In this document: positions 45,468 through 54,660 of the stretch, one piece after another
Layout: every line of letters starts with the position of its first letter
Numbering within the stretch: position 1 is the first letter of the stretch
Notes under the pieces: generated by a model
Seen by the model: only the letters and a program-made list of their open reading frames with translations
Databases searched by the model: none
What the model was told of the DNA's origin: nothing
From: Oceanobacillus damuensis
GTDB taxonomy: Bacteria; Bacillota; Bacilli; Bacillales; Amphibacillaceae
Length of the DNA: 64,000 nt
Direction: 5' to 3'
Assembly: GCF_001618145.1 (NCBI RefSeq)
Contig: NZ_LQNF01000004.1
Coordinates: 124,001-188,000 of the forward strand
Position numbers and translations under genes: made by a program

Positions 45468-46199
45468 ATGACACTCAATAGCAAAGCAGCATTACAGTTT
45501 GACCATGTTACATATTCCGATAAAAACTTAACCATCATTAAAGATATAACAGGTTTTTTCCCGAGCGGAAGAATTACCACCTTGGTAGGCCCTTCCGGAG
45601 CTGGTAAGACAACATTGTTCAGGTTATGCAATGGGCTGATTTCCCCTGATTCGGGAGACATCACCGTTGATGGCAAAGCTATCAACAGCTATGAGCCAAC
45701 AGAACTGCGCCGCACAGTCGGGCTTGCCCTGCAAAGTGCGACAATGTTAAGTGGCACTGTCATGAAGAACTTGTCCATGCCGCTAACTCTCAAAGGAGAA
45801 CAATTGCCGGAAGAAGAAGCAAAAAAACTATTGGAAGACGTAAGCTTGGGGGAGGATATTTTATATCGGAATGTTAAGGATCTATCCGGTGGTCAACGAC
45901 AAAAGGTATCTATCGCCAGAACATTGGTGAACAAACCAAAAATCCTGCTGCTTGATGAAATCACATCTAGTTTGGACCGTGTATCCAAACAAGATGTTGA
46001 AGAGCTGATTACGAAGCTGAACAGAGATAAAAGCGTTACAATCGTATGGATCACACATAATCTTGAACAAGCTTTATCAATTGGAGATTATACATGGGTA
46101 ATAATGAATGGAGAACTTATTGAAGCTGGGGACAGCTCTCTGCTCAACAACCCTCAAAATGACATTGTCAGACGTTTTGTAAAGGGGGAATTCGAATGA
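45468..46199 (+). CDS. fetA: FetA-like ABC transporter ATP-binding protein
   Basis: A 243-residue ABC ATPase: Walker A GPSGAGKTT (about residues 41-49), signature LSGGQRQK, Walker B ILLLDEITSSLD and the switch His in WITHNLEQAL. The Gln after Walker A lies in GLALQSATM. With the next gene it matches the FetAB (YbbLM, B. subtilis YjkBA) exporter linked in E. coli to iron homeostasis under oxidative stress. The stop overlaps fetB as ATGA. A GGAGGA site precedes the ATG. Confidence 0.9.
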   Translation: MTLNSKAALQFDHVTYSDKNLTIIKDITGFFPSGRITTLVGPSGAGKTTLFRLCNGLISPDSGDITVDGKAINSYEPTELRRTVGLALQSATMLSGTVMKNLSMPLTLKGEQLPEEEAKKLLEDVSLGEDILYRNVKDLSGGQRQKVSIARTLVNKPKILLLDEITSSLDRVSKQDVEELITKLNRDKSVTIVWITHNLEQALSIGDYTWVIMNGELIEAGDSSLLNNPQNDIVRRFVKGEFE

Positions 46200-46957
46200 G
46201 TTTTCTAACATTGTCCCTATCGCTCATTTTCGTCCTGATTCCCATATTGTTATCCAGAACATTGAACCTGGGCCTGGAAAAAGATACGATTATTGCCACC
46301 GTTCGTTCTATTATACAATTGCTTGCAGTTGGGTATATCCTTACATTTGTATTTGAGTCTGAGCATTATATATATATCATCCTAATGGTATTGCTTATGA
46401 TCGGTGCGGCGACACAAAATGCCAGAAAAAAAGGCGCTTCGATTCAGGGAATTACTTGGAAGCTAATAAGTACGTTTGTTTTTGTTGAAGTATTGACACA
46501 AGGTATTTTGCTTGGTTTCCAAATAACCCCGCCCACTGCCCAATATATCATCCCGATCAGTGGAATGGTTGTAGGAAATTCAATGGTGCTTTCCATTCTT
46601 TTCCTGAACCGTTTCACTTCTGAAATTGAAGCACGTCAGGATGAAACGGAATTGATTTTATCGCTCGGGGGAACTCCGAAGCAAGCGATTCACACTTCCC
46701 TGATTACATCCATTAAAGCGAGTATGATTCCGACAATCGAGAGCCAGAAAACAATTGGACTCGTCCAGCTTCCGGGCATGATGAGCGGGCAGATCATTGC
46801 AGGAGCAGACCCTGTCCAGGCGGTTCAATTCCAATTGCTGATTTTGTTTCTGCTGCTGACGACAGCTTCAGTCACGAGTGTCATGCTCGGTTTCCTGTCT
46901 TATCCTACACTGTTTAACAAGCAAATGCAGATGCTGAAAATCAGAGAGGAACCGTAA
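46196..46957 (+). CDS. fetB: FetB-like ABC permease (UPF0014)
   Basis: A 253-residue integral membrane partner of the preceding ATPase, with about seven membrane segments. Family marks are PISGMVVGNSMVLSILFLNR, the cytoplasmic EARQDETELILSLGGTPKQA coupling region and VQLPGMMSGQIIAGADPVQA. It is the UPF0014/FetB type. Iron export is known for the E. coli protein; the ion here is inferred. Confidence 0.92.
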   Translation: MSFLTLSLSLIFVLIPILLSRTLNLGLEKDTIIATVRSIIQLLAVGYILTFVFESEHYIYIILMVLLMIGAATQNARKKGASIQGITWKLISTFVFVEVLTQGILLGFQITPPTAQYIIPISGMVVGNSMVLSILFLNRFTSEIEARQDETELILSLGGTPKQAIHTSLITSIKASMIPTIESQKTIGLVQLPGMMSGQIIAGADPVQAVQFQLLILFLLLTTASVTSVMLGFLSYPTLFNKQMQMLKIREEP

Positions 46958-47061
46958 TTTCATTTACATGCAGAAGCCGTCTCGAAGGATATATTAGTTG
47001 TCTTACCTGTAGAACATAACTAAAATGAACCATATACGTTTAGTTGAAAAGGAGCGATTTG

Positions 47062-47994
47062 ATGGCGAAAAAAGTACAGCTGGGAAACACTGATCTCCAT
47101 GTAAATCCGATCGGTCTTGGAACTAACGCTGTTGGTGGTCATAATCTTTATCCTAATCTAGATGAAGCGGCAGGAAAAGACCTCGTCCGCACAGGGATCG
47201 AAAACGGCCTGAACTTTTTGGACACTGCCTTCGGTTATGGGATGGGGCGTTCCGAGGAATTAATTGGGGAAGTTTTAAAGGAAACCAGGAAACGGAATGA
47301 AGTTATTCTTGCAACAAAGGGGTCACAGAAGAAAGTAAACGATAAATTTGTTCATGATAACTCCCCCGCTAATCTAAGACATACGGTCGAGCAAAGCTTA
47401 AAGAGACTGCAAACAGACTATATCGATTTGTTTTATATCCATTTTCCGGATGAAAGCACACCTAAGGATGAAGCGGTCGGAGCATTAAAGGAACTAAAAG
47501 ATGAGGGAAAAATCAGAGCTGTCGGTGTCTCCAATTTTTCCATGGAACAATTGCAAGAAGCAAATAAAGACGGCTATGTGGATGTGATTCAAGGACATTA
47601 TAATCTAATAAACAGGGACGCAGAAAATGACTATTTCCCATACACAATTGAAAATAAAATTTCCTTTATTCCATACTACCCTTTTGCTTCAGGTATTTTA
47701 GCCGGAAAGTATACGAAAGAAACTACATTTGATGACTTCCGGAGAGGCATGCCCCATCTGCAAGGGGAGGAATTTGAAAATACTCTCGCCAAAGTTGAAA
47801 AACTGCGAAACATTGCGGAATCAAAAAACACGGAAGTACCTCATGTTGTACTCGCATGGTACTTGGCAAGCAAAGCTATTGATGTAGTTATCCCAGGAGC
47901 AAAGCGATCCGGGCAAGTGTTAAATAACTTAAAGGCTCTGGATGTTGAATTAAGTCCTGCTGAAGTTCAGGAAATAAGCGGCATATTTTCCTGA
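47062..47994 (+). CDS. Aldo/keto reductase
   Basis: A 310-residue NADPH-dependent TIM-barrel reductase. The tetrad is visible: Asp and Tyr in [18 protein letters not shown], Lys in ILATKGSQ and His in FYIHFPD. The cofactor end is [15 protein letters not shown]. The frame opens with a TTG at 47044, but the ATG at 47062 follows AAAAGGAGCG. The carbonyl substrate is unknown. It is a single gene with a terminator. Confidence 0.92.
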   Translation: MAKKVQLGNTDLHVNPIGLGTNAVGGHNLYPNLDEAAGKDLVRTGIENGLNFLDTAFGYGMGRSEELIGEVLKETRKRNEVILATKGSQKKVNDKFVHDNSPANLRHTVEQSLKRLQTDYIDLFYIHFPDESTPKDEAVGALKELKDEGKIRAVGVSNFSMEQLQEANKDGYVDVIQGHYNLINRDAENDYFPYTIENKISFIPYYPFASGILAGKYTKETTFDDFRRGMPHLQGEEFENTLAKVEKLRNIAESKNTEVPHVVLAWYLASKAIDVVIPGAKRSGQVLNNLKALDVELSPAEVQEISGIFS

Positions 47995-47998
47995 TAGA

Positions 47999-48031
47999 TA
48001 AGAGTCTGTTCCTTTCTTGGAACAGGCTCTT
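47999..48031 (+). terminator. Terminator of the aldo/keto reductase gene
   Basis: TAAGAGTCTGTTCC-TTTCTT-GGAACAGGCTCTTA follows the stop codon, with a T-containing tail. Confidence 0.8.
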
Positions 48032-48195
48032 ATATTATTCTTCCATATTTAACCAGCCACATTGAAATATTTCCCTCTAATAAGCAGACAATATGTGTTG
48101 ACAACATAGAAACCATTCTGTACCATTACATTTAATTAATACTAATTTAATTCATAATAAGTGAATTCATATAAAACCCGATTGGAGGAAAAAAA

Positions 48196-48624
48196 GTGAG
48201 CGAAAATTTTTCATTAAAAGCATTTGTCGTACTGATGAAGGCTTCGAAGACATTGGAGAAAATCACTAAAAAGGATATTAGCAGCCATGGAATGCGGACT
48301 TCTGATTTCACTATTCTAGAAGCATTATACCATAAAGGCAGACAAACAATCAGAGAAATATCCGAAGCAGTTTTGATCAACACAGGATCGATCACCTATG
48401 TTATTGATAAACTGGAAAGTAAAGGACTGCTTGAAAGAAGTGATTGTCCTGACGATCGGCGTGTCGTTTATATACAGTTAACAAATAAGGGAAAAGAGCT
48501 AATGGATGAAATTTTTCCTAAGCATCAAAAAGTGATTGAAGAAATTTTTGAAGACGTATCCACAGAGGACAAACAGGTGCTGATCGACGTGCTCAAAAAG
48601 ATTGGAAACAAAGGGGACCGCTAA
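48196..48624 (+). CDS. MarR-family regulator, MhqR-like
   Basis: A 142-residue winged-helix repressor. The recognition helix and wing read VLINTGSITYVIDKLESKGL and ERSDCPDDRRVVYIQLTNKG. The text around ALYHKG and the downstream MhqD gene point to MhqR, the quinone/hydroquinone-responsive repressor of B. subtilis. A Cys lies in the wing (SDCPDD). It starts with GTG behind GGAGGA. It is followed by a flavin reductase-like gene and mhqD in the same direction. Confidence 0.85.
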   Translation: MSENFSLKAFVVLMKASKTLEKITKKDISSHGMRTSDFTILEALYHKGRQTIREISEAVLINTGSITYVIDKLESKGLLERSDCPDDRRVVYIQLTNKGKELMDEIFPKHQKVIEEIFEDVSTEDKQVLIDVLKKIGNKGDR

Positions 48625-48686
48625 AACCCAATCACCGATTACGGTAGAAGGACTTAACAACACTCTTAACAAAGGGGATGTTCCGA

Positions 48687-49295
48687 ATGATTTCATTGGA
48701 TCCAAAGAGTAATACCGAACGGGAAAACTATAAATTATTAATTGGAAGCATCATCCCAAGGCCAATTGCATTTGTAACAAGTCTTGCTGAAGATGGAACA
48801 GTTAATGCGGCACCATTCAGTTATTTTAATATCGTATCTTCCAATCCTCCGATGATTTCTGTCTCTGCGCAGCGAAGGGATGGGAAACAAAAAGATACAG
48901 CACGAAACATCCTGGAAAAAAAGGAATTTGTAGTTCACATTGTAGATGATCGTAATGTGACCGAAATCAACAAAACAGCTGCCACCCTATCACCAAACGA
49001 AAGTGAAATAAAGCTGACCGACTTATCCCTTGTTGACAGTGAACTCGTCTCTGTTCCTGGGATAAATGAAGCGAAAGTACGAATGGAGTGTACGATGGAA
49101 CAGGTGATTGAATTGGGAGAGGATGACTCTGTTGGTACCGATCTGATTATCGGCAAAATTGTCCGTTTTCATATCGATGAGGAAATCTATTATGATGGAA
49201 AAATCGATCCAATAAAACTGGGTGCAGTCAGCCGATTAGCCGGAACAAATTATGCTAAAATCGGAGAAATTTTTGCAATGGAAAGACCTAAATAA
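48687..49295 (+). CDS. Flavin reductase-like FMN-binding protein
   Basis: A split-barrel flavoprotein of about 202 residues. SIIPRPIAFVTSLAEDGTVN (about residues 20-39) and AAPFSYFNIVSSNPPMISVS form the FMN-binding strands of the flavin reductase-like family. The first ATG (48678) lies too close to the AAAGGGG site, so the ATG at 48687 (MISLDPKSNT) is preferred. Located between mhqR-like and mhqD, it may supply reduced flavin or act on quinoid compounds. The monooxygenase partner could be the LLM gene at 51024. Confidence 0.87.
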   Translation: MISLDPKSNTERENYKLLIGSIIPRPIAFVTSLAEDGTVNAAPFSYFNIVSSNPPMISVSAQRRDGKQKDTARNILEKKEFVVHIVDDRNVTEINKTAATLSPNESEIKLTDLSLVDSELVSVPGINEAKVRMECTMEQVIELGEDDSVGTDLIIGKIVRFHIDEEIYYDGKIDPIKLGAVSRLAGTNYAKIGEIFAMERPK

Positions 49296-49315
49296 CTGGG
49301 GAGGGGAATTATACA

Positions 49316-49915
49316 ATGAAGCATATTTTCAATAAAGGAAACGATCAATCAAGACCAACATTATTATTATTGCACGGCACAGGAGGAACAGAACAGGATC
49401 TTCTGCAGCTAGCAGAGATTATCGATAAGGATGCAAATGTTCTGAGCGTCCGTGGTAATGTCCTTGAGAATAGCATGCCACGCTTCTTTAGAAGGCTTGC
49501 TGAAGGAGTATTTGATGAGGAAGATTTAATCTTCCGAACAAAAGAGTTAAATGAATTTTTGGATGAAGCTGCTGAAAAGTACGATTTTGACCGTAAACAT
49601 ATCACTGCAGTTGGCTACTCCAATGGGGCAAATATTGCTGCAAGCTTAATGTTCCATTACAAGGACGCATTACAAGGGGCAATGCTGCATCACCCGATGG
49701 TACCCAGAAGAGGAATCGATTTGCCGGATCTCTCAGATAAAAATGTATTTATTGGGGCAGGCACCAATGATCCAATTTGTCCTGCACAGGAGTCAGAAGA
49801 GCTCAAAACATTATTGGAGAATGCCGGTGCAAAGGTGGAACTTAATTGGGAAAACCATGGTCACCAATTAACAATGACAGAAGTGCAAGCGGCAGCAGCG
49901 TGGTATAAAAATTAA
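49316..49915 (+). CDS. mhqD: MhqD-like alpha/beta hydrolase
   Basis: A 199-residue carboxylesterase-type hydrolase. The oxyanion loop is LLLHGTGGTEQDLL, the nucleophile Ser is in GYSNGAN (about residue 105), the acid in GAGTNDPICP and the His in ENHGHQLT. The ENSMPRFFRRLAEGVFDEED segment is characteristic of MhqD, induced by methylhydroquinone in B. subtilis. It ends the three-gene unit with the MhqR-like regulator. The natural substrate is not known. Confidence 0.9.
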   Translation: MKHIFNKGNDQSRPTLLLLHGTGGTEQDLLQLAEIIDKDANVLSVRGNVLENSMPRFFRRLAEGVFDEEDLIFRTKELNEFLDEAAEKYDFDRKHITAVGYSNGANIAASLMFHYKDALQGAMLHHPMVPRRGIDLPDLSDKNVFIGAGTNDPICPAQESEELKTLLENAGAKVELNWENHGHQLTMTEVQAAAAWYKN

Positions 49916-49917
49916 AT

Positions 49918-49959
49918 AATCCCGATGTGCTACATAAATATCCGTAGCACATCGGGATT
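49918..49959. terminator. Bidirectional terminator between mhqD and the antiporter gene
   Basis: AATCCCGATGTGCTAC and GTAGCACATCGGGATT form a perfect 16-bp stem between converging genes, ending in TTTTAATTT. Confidence 0.85.
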
Positions 49960-50913
49960 TTAATTTCGGATAATAACATAGATGAGGTAAACAACATATG
50001 CCAATGCCAGAATAAGTCCTTCACGTTTTCCGATTTTGAAATTCGTTCTGGAAAAAATCAATAAAATGATCGTGAGAATAACCATCATATACAAGTCCGT
50101 AAAAACTTTTCCATCAAAGGCCAGCGGTGTGATGACCGATGAAGTACCGAGAACGAGAAGTATATTAAAGATATTGCTGCCAACTATATTCCCTAGCGCA
50201 ATTTCACTTTGTTTTTTCAATGCAGCAGAAATGGATGTGACTAGTTCTGGAAGCGATGTACCAATTGCTACAATGGTAAGACCCACTAACGTTTCACTCA
50301 TCCCAAGTGAGTAGGCTATTTCTGTCGCATTGGATACTACCAGTTCCCCGCCAAAAATAATGGCTGCCAAACCTAATAACGAAATCAGAATGTTTTTTCC
50401 CCATGTAAGACCTTCAGGCAAAGGCTCTTTCTCTGAAGCTTTCCGATCCTTTAGCGCAATTTCAAAAATGTAGATCATAAAAATAGTAAAGAATAAAAGT
50501 AAAATCAATCCATCCCCACGGGTAATCAGGTTATTCCTTTCTCCTTGAAGAAATACATCCGCCATTAATATAAGCAATGCAGCGGTTGAAAGTAATGTAA
50601 AAGGAATCTCTTTCTTTACCGTTTCATTCTGTACTGCTAGCGGATATAAAAATGCAGCCAAACCAACGACGAGAGTTATATTAAAAATATTACTCCCAAC
50701 CACATTCCCTAGAGCTACATCCCCACTTCCTTCAAGAGCGGCGATGATACTTACCGTAATCTCTGGAGAACTTGTACCGAATGCGACAATTGTAAGACCG
50801 ATTAGGATGGGTGAGATTCTGAGCAGCTTTGCGATATTTGAGGAGCCATCAACAAACCAATTGGCTCCTTTTATCAATAGAACAAATCCAAGAATCAATA
50901 ATATGTACGCCAT
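49960..50913 (-). CDS. Calcium/sodium antiporter (CaCA family)
   Basis: A 317-residue membrane exchanger with two inverted alpha repeats. Repeat one has GTSSPEITVSIIAALEG with VALGNVVGSNIFN, repeat two has GTSLPELVTSISAALK with IALGNIVGSNIFN; the Glu and Ser/Thr/Asn residues bind the ions. About ten membrane segments fit the YrbG/NCX_Mj type. It would export Ca2+ (or related cations) against Na+ or H+. It is a single gene. Confidence 0.92.
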   Translation of the reverse strand: MAYILLILGFVLLIKGANWFVDGSSNIAKLLRISPILIGLTIVAFGTSSPEITVSIIAALEGSGDVALGNVVGSNIFNITLVVGLAAFLYPLAVQNETVKKEIPFTLLSTAALLILMADVFLQGERNNLITRGDGLILLLFFTIFMIYIFEIALKDRKASEKEPLPEGLTWGKNILISLLGLAAIIFGGELVVSNATEIAYSLGMSETLVGLTIVAIGTSLPELVTSISAALKKQSEIALGNIVGSNIFNILLVLGTSSVITPLAFDGKVFTDLYMMVILTIILLIFSRTNFKIGKREGLILALAYVVYLIYVIIRN

Positions 50914-51004
50914 GATGTTTTCTTCCTTTTTATATAATATTTTGCTTGCTTAGTTTAACTTTACCCTCTATTGCAAAAAAATCTCAACAAAAGGTAAAAA
51001 AAGT

Positions 51005-51040
51005 TTTAAAAAAGCTACCGGATCTAAATTCCGGTAGCTT
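51005..51040 (-). terminator. Terminator of the LLM-dioxygenase unit
   Basis: AAGCTACCGG (51012-51021) and CCGGTAGCTT (51031-51040) form a 10-bp stem; on the minus strand it is followed by TTTTTAAAAC. It overlaps the 3' flank of the LLM gene. Confidence 0.75.
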
Positions 51041-52109
51041 CTTTTGTACTTTTTTCTGTTTCACGACGCAGTACCGGCGCCACTTCCGTTGCCAGCAGTT
51101 CAATTGTTTTTGCGATTTTTTCAAATGGCATAGCCCCGATATCTGTTTGGAGCATAAATCGTGTATGCCCATAAAGCTCATGCTGATAAAGCACTTTTTC
51201 AATAATTTCCTGTGGGCTGCCGATGAACATAACACTTTCTTTCCCTGTCATCTGTTCAAAATCTGAACGTTTCAGCCTGGCATTCATTCCTCTTTGCAAA
51301 CTGATATTTTGCATATAGTTGGCATAGTACGGGTAAAATTCATTCCTAGCCTTCTCCATTGTCTCTGCAATGTACCCATGTCCTGTCACACCGATTTTAA
51401 GTTGATTATCGAAGCCAGCCAGATGTCCGGCATTATGATAGGCATTTATCAATGGAAGAAACCCGGAATGCGTTCCACCGATCATAGCTATGGTTAATCC
51501 CAGACCATACCTTCCGGCTCTCGCTGCACTGGAAGGGGTTCCTCCAACTCCGACCCAAACAGGAATTTTTTCCTGCAGCGGGCGGGGTGCAACTTCTGCA
51601 TCTTCCAGTGCTGATCTGAATCTCCCATTCCATGTTACTCTTTCGCTTTCATTCAGTTTCATTAAGAGTTCCAGATTTTCTTCAAACAATGCATCATAAT
51701 CATTAAAGTCATGACCGAAAAGCGGAAATGATTCCACAAATGCTCCACGTCCGGCAATTATTTCAGCACGCCCACCAGAGATTAGATCAAGCGTTGCAAA
51801 ATCTTCAAACAGCCTTACCGGATCTACTGTATTTAAAACGGTTGTCGTAGTTGTAAGCTTTATATTCTCCGTTGCCTGTGCAATAGCTGATAAAACCATC
51901 TGGGGTGAGGATACCGCATAATCAAGCCGATGGTGTTCTCCAACACCAAATACATCAAGTCCCGCCTCATCCGCGAGTTTTGCTGCTTCAATAATTTCAA
52001 GCGTTCGTTTTCTGGCTGAAATTGTTTTTCCTGTTAGTGGATCTGTCAGGATATCCCCCAAAGTATAGAGGCCAACTTCAAATGCCGGATTCTTATGCTG
52101 TCTTTCCAT
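51024..52109 (-). CDS. LLM class flavin-dependent monooxygenase
   Basis: A luciferase-like flavin oxidoreductase of about 361 residues. Marks are FEVGLYTLGD, VFGVGEHHRLDYAVSSP (the conserved E-H-H), TVLNTVDPVRLFEDFATLDL and GGRAEIIAGRGAFVESFPLFG. The frame starts at 52124, but the ATG at 52109 follows ATGGAGGGAAG. It lies 15 bp after a ring-cleavage dioxygenase gene, and the flavin reductase at 48687 is on the other strand nearby. Oxygenation of an aromatic or aliphatic compound is likely; which one is unknown. The end of the gene overlaps its own terminator stem. Confidence 0.9.
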   Translation of the reverse strand: MERQHKNPAFEVGLYTLGDILTDPLTGKTISARKRTLEIIEAAKLADEAGLDVFGVGEHHRLDYAVSSPQMVLSAIAQATENIKLTTTTTVLNTVDPVRLFEDFATLDLISGGRAEIIAGRGAFVESFPLFGHDFNDYDALFEENLELLMKLNESERVTWNGRFRSALEDAEVAPRPLQEKIPVWVGVGGTPSSAARAGRYGLGLTIAMIGGTHSGFLPLINAYHNAGHLAGFDNQLKIGVTGHGYIAETMEKARNEFYPYYANYMQNISLQRGMNARLKRSDFEQMTGKESVMFIGSPQEIIEKVLYQHELYGHTRFMLQTDIGAMPFEKIAKTIELLATEVAPVLRRETEKSTKEATGI

Positions 52110-52124
52110 GAATCTTCCCTCCAT

Positions 52125-52985
52125 TTAGTTTATTCTTAGCTGAATATTATTTCCTGAAGGGTCTTGCGTAACATAATGGTCCTTCTCAGCATTCACTGGT
52201 GCTCCAATCGCTCTCAGCTTTTCAATTGTTTTGCTTCTTGTATCTTCATCCGGAAAGTTCAGTGTGAACCAGTTTAAGCCAACACTATTTGTTTCCGGTT
52301 CAGGTGCACCAGCTCCATTCCATATGTTTAATCCAATATGGTGATGATAGCCGTTATGCGAAATGAAAAGGGCGCCAGGGAATTCGGTGACTACCTCGAA
52401 ACCGATTCCATCTACATAAAATTTTCGTGCCGATTCCAAATCAGAAACGTGCAGATGAATATGGCCCATTAATGTATCGGCGGGCATACCTTTCCAGCTC
52501 TCATCCGTTTCAGCAAGTAGTCCATCTCCATCAAGGGCGACTGTTGCCATCGATACCTGGCCATCCTTCCAATTCCATTCTGAAGAATCCTTGTCATGCG
52601 CCACTTCTATTCCATTTCCATCAGGATCATCAAAATACAGGGCTTCGCTTACATAATGATCGGAGGCACCCAAACGCATCTGGCCATTTGATGCTTGAAT
52701 AATATGCTTTAAAAAGGATGACAAATCTTTTCGAGAAGGTAACAGAATTGCAAAATGATATAGCCCTGTCGTCCTTGCCGCCTTTGGTGTGACATTATCA
52801 GGCTGTTCCAAAGTTAATAAAGGCGTATTGCCATCCACTGTCAGTACAACTTTCCTCTCCTCTGCTTTCAGCACCTCAAAACCCATGAAATCCTTATAGA
52901 ATGTTAGGGATTTCTCTAGATTTGTAACATTTATATTAACCTCACCAACATAGATTGTCGGCTTCTCAAAAAATTTCTTTTCCAT
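52125..52985 (-). CDS. catE: Ring-cleaving dioxygenase, CatE-like (VOC fold)
   Basis: A 286-residue extradiol dioxygenase with four betaalphabeta modules. Metal ligands are visible: His in LMGHIHLHVSD (about residue 170), His in GYHHHIGLNIW and the Glu in the C-terminal strand region. The N-terminal half has TGLYHFAILLPSRKDL and EALYFDDPDGNGIEV. It matches the size and layout of B. subtilis CatE (YfiE), which opens catechols and is induced by quinones. It is co-transcribed with the LLM oxygenase. Together with the MhqR unit this makes an aromatic-detoxification neighbourhood. Confidence 0.85.
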   Translation of the reverse strand: MEKKFFEKPTIYVGEVNINVTNLEKSLTFYKDFMGFEVLKAEERKVVLTVDGNTPLLTLEQPDNVTPKAARTTGLYHFAILLPSRKDLSSFLKHIIQASNGQMRLGASDHYVSEALYFDDPDGNGIEVAHDKDSSEWNWKDGQVSMATVALDGDGLLAETDESWKGMPADTLMGHIHLHVSDLESARKFYVDGIGFEVVTEFPGALFISHNGYHHHIGLNIWNGAGAPEPETNSVGLNWFTLNFPDEDTRSKTIEKLRAIGAPVNAEKDHYVTQDPSGNNIQLRIN

Positions 52986-53155
52986 TTTAATCTTCCTTCC
53001 AATAAATTTATAATTACAAGTTTACACTTAGTTACTTTATGTAAGTATTATATTAATTTTTATTATGGTTGTCAAACTGTTTATATGACGTATACTATAC
53101 TGAAAAAGCTTTTCTCAAATCTGGTTTTTGTATTATATTAATTTGCATTGCTTCA

Positions 53156-53195
53156 CGTGGTTCGTGACCATCCCACGATAAAAAACTAAGGAGAG
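53156..53195 (+). promoter_or_regulatory. preQ1-I riboswitch overlapping the queT ribosome-binding site
   Basis: CGTGG (53156-53160) pairs with CCACG (53173-53177), with GGTTCGTGACCATCCC between and the tail TAAAAAACTAAGG. This is the class I preQ1 aptamer pattern. The tail runs into AAGGAGAG, the ribosome-binding site of queT, so control should be at translation. Confidence 0.88.
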
Positions 53196-53202
53196 ATTCA
53201 CT

Positions 53203-53688
53203 ATGAAAGTAAGAACACTTGTCATAAATGGTTTATTGGCAGCATTGTACATTGCCGTATCAGCACTTATTGTACCCTTTGGTTTTACTAATATTCAATT
53301 CCGTATTTCAGAAATATTCAACCACCTTATCGTGTTTGATAAACGTTATTTCTTTGGAATTGTGTTAGGTGTATTTTTATATAATCTGTTATTTTCACCT
53401 TTAGGCTGGTACGATTTAGTGTTTGGGGTAGCCCATTCGGCCATCTCATTGGCAATTATCATATTACTCGCAAAATACATTAAAAATATCTGGGTACTGC
53501 TTGTTGCAAATACACTTGTTTTCACATTCAACATGTTTATTGTCGCCTTTGAGCTGAACCTGGCATTGGAGCTTCCATTCCTGTTCACTTGGTTTACAAC
53601 AGCTGTGGGAGAATTTGCTGTACTGGCAATCGGTATCCCTATCATATATGCCTTGAATAAAAGGTTACAATTTAATAAACTGATTTAA
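53203..53688 (+). CDS. queT: QueT, ECF-type queuosine-precursor transporter
   Basis: A 161-residue membrane protein with about five hydrophobic segments, the S component of an ECF importer for preQ1/preQ0. NGLLAALYIAVSALIVPFGF and NIQFRISEIFNHLIVFDKRY are the family N-terminal marks, and AVGEFAVLAIGIPIIYAL is near the end. The preQ1 riboswitch directly upstream fixes the substrate class. No queC-E or tgt genes are adjacent, so salvage rather than synthesis is the local role. Confidence 0.94.
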   Translation: MKVRTLVINGLLAALYIAVSALIVPFGFTNIQFRISEIFNHLIVFDKRYFFGIVLGVFLYNLLFSPLGWYDLVFGVAHSAISLAIIILLAKYIKNIWVLLVANTLVFTFNMFIVAFELNLALELPFLFTWFTTAVGEFAVLAIGIPIIYALNKRLQFNKLI

Positions 53689-53691
53689 ATT

Positions 53692-53738
53692 GCTTCATCA
53701 TTCGTTTTAATAAAACGGATGATGAAGTTTTTATTTTG
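53692..53738 (+). terminator. Terminator of queT
   Basis: CTTCATCATTCGTTTTA and TAAAACGGATGATGAAG form a 16-bp stem with one G-U pair, followed by TTTTTATTTT. Confidence 0.85.
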
Positions 53739-53799
53739 TCCTTTTGCCAAATTTGCTTATACTTAGATTACATTCTAACGATAGGAAGGATGACTTTGG

Positions 53800-54588
53800 A
53801 TGATTGTCAGAGAACGTGAAGATGATTATGTATTGATTCAACAGGATCACCACGCGCAGATTTCCGGAGATATAATCAAACAGTGGAAGAAAGACTATTT
53901 CCATGGCTCTGAGCTCCGCCAATCTGTCGAGTATGCGGCATATCAGCATGATCATGGATGGAAGGAATTTGATAAACAACCCTTTCTGAACGACAAAGAA
54001 AATAGACCATTTTCCTTTTTTGACTTTCCAAACCTGCCTAAAATCATACTGTATAAACATGGGATTGATGAGGTGGAAAAGGTGGATCCTTATGCAGCCA
54101 TGCTTTGCAGTGAACACTATAAACGGTTTTTACTGAACAATACCTCCCTTGAAGCACAGGCATTTGTAACATATGAGGAAATGAGGCAACAAACAATAGT
54201 GGATACGCTGGATAAATTCAACAAACGTTTGTTTGAATTTCATTATGGGCTTCTCCAGCTTGCAGATAACCTATCCCTGTATGTCTGCATGAATGAACCT
54301 GGGGTAGAAAAACACGCTGAACATTCTTTTTTCAAAAAGGGAATCCCAACCAATACAGACCTCCATGAATTCTGTAAACCAAAATTACAACTTAAGTGGC
54401 ATGATGCTAATACAGTCGTGTTGGATGACTATCCATTCAATGGACCAATCAACGTCATCCTGAAACAGAAGATAATTCCAAAGGAAACCATTTCGACAAA
54501 AGGGTTAATTGATAGTTATGAAGAAGCACCTTTTGAAGAGTACCCAATAACATTTACTGCAAAGAGCAAACAAAGACTATTTTCATAA
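53800..54588 (+). CDS. DUF3891 family protein
   Basis: A 262-residue soluble protein of the DUF3891 family. The N-terminal third has LIQQDHHAQISGDIIKQW and YAAYQHDHGWKEFD, His/Asp clusters reminiscent of HD-type metal sites; the remainder has SLYVCMNEPG and a beta-rich tail. Enzyme activity is not known. It is a single gene with a start following GGAAGGATG. Confidence 0.82.
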   Translation: MIVREREDDYVLIQQDHHAQISGDIIKQWKKDYFHGSELRQSVEYAAYQHDHGWKEFDKQPFLNDKENRPFSFFDFPNLPKIILYKHGIDEVEKVDPYAAMLCSEHYKRFLLNNTSLEAQAFVTYEEMRQQTIVDTLDKFNKRLFEFHYGLLQLADNLSLYVCMNEPGVEKHAEHSFFKKGIPTNTDLHEFCKPKLQLKWHDANTVVLDDYPFNGPINVILKQKIIPKETISTKGLIDSYEEAPFEEYPITFTAKSKQRLFS

Positions 54589-54660
54589 GGTTTATTGTTT
54601 ACTCGCAGTTGATTTAAAATGCGACGTAACTATTATTTATGTTAGAGTTTTGCACGAATA

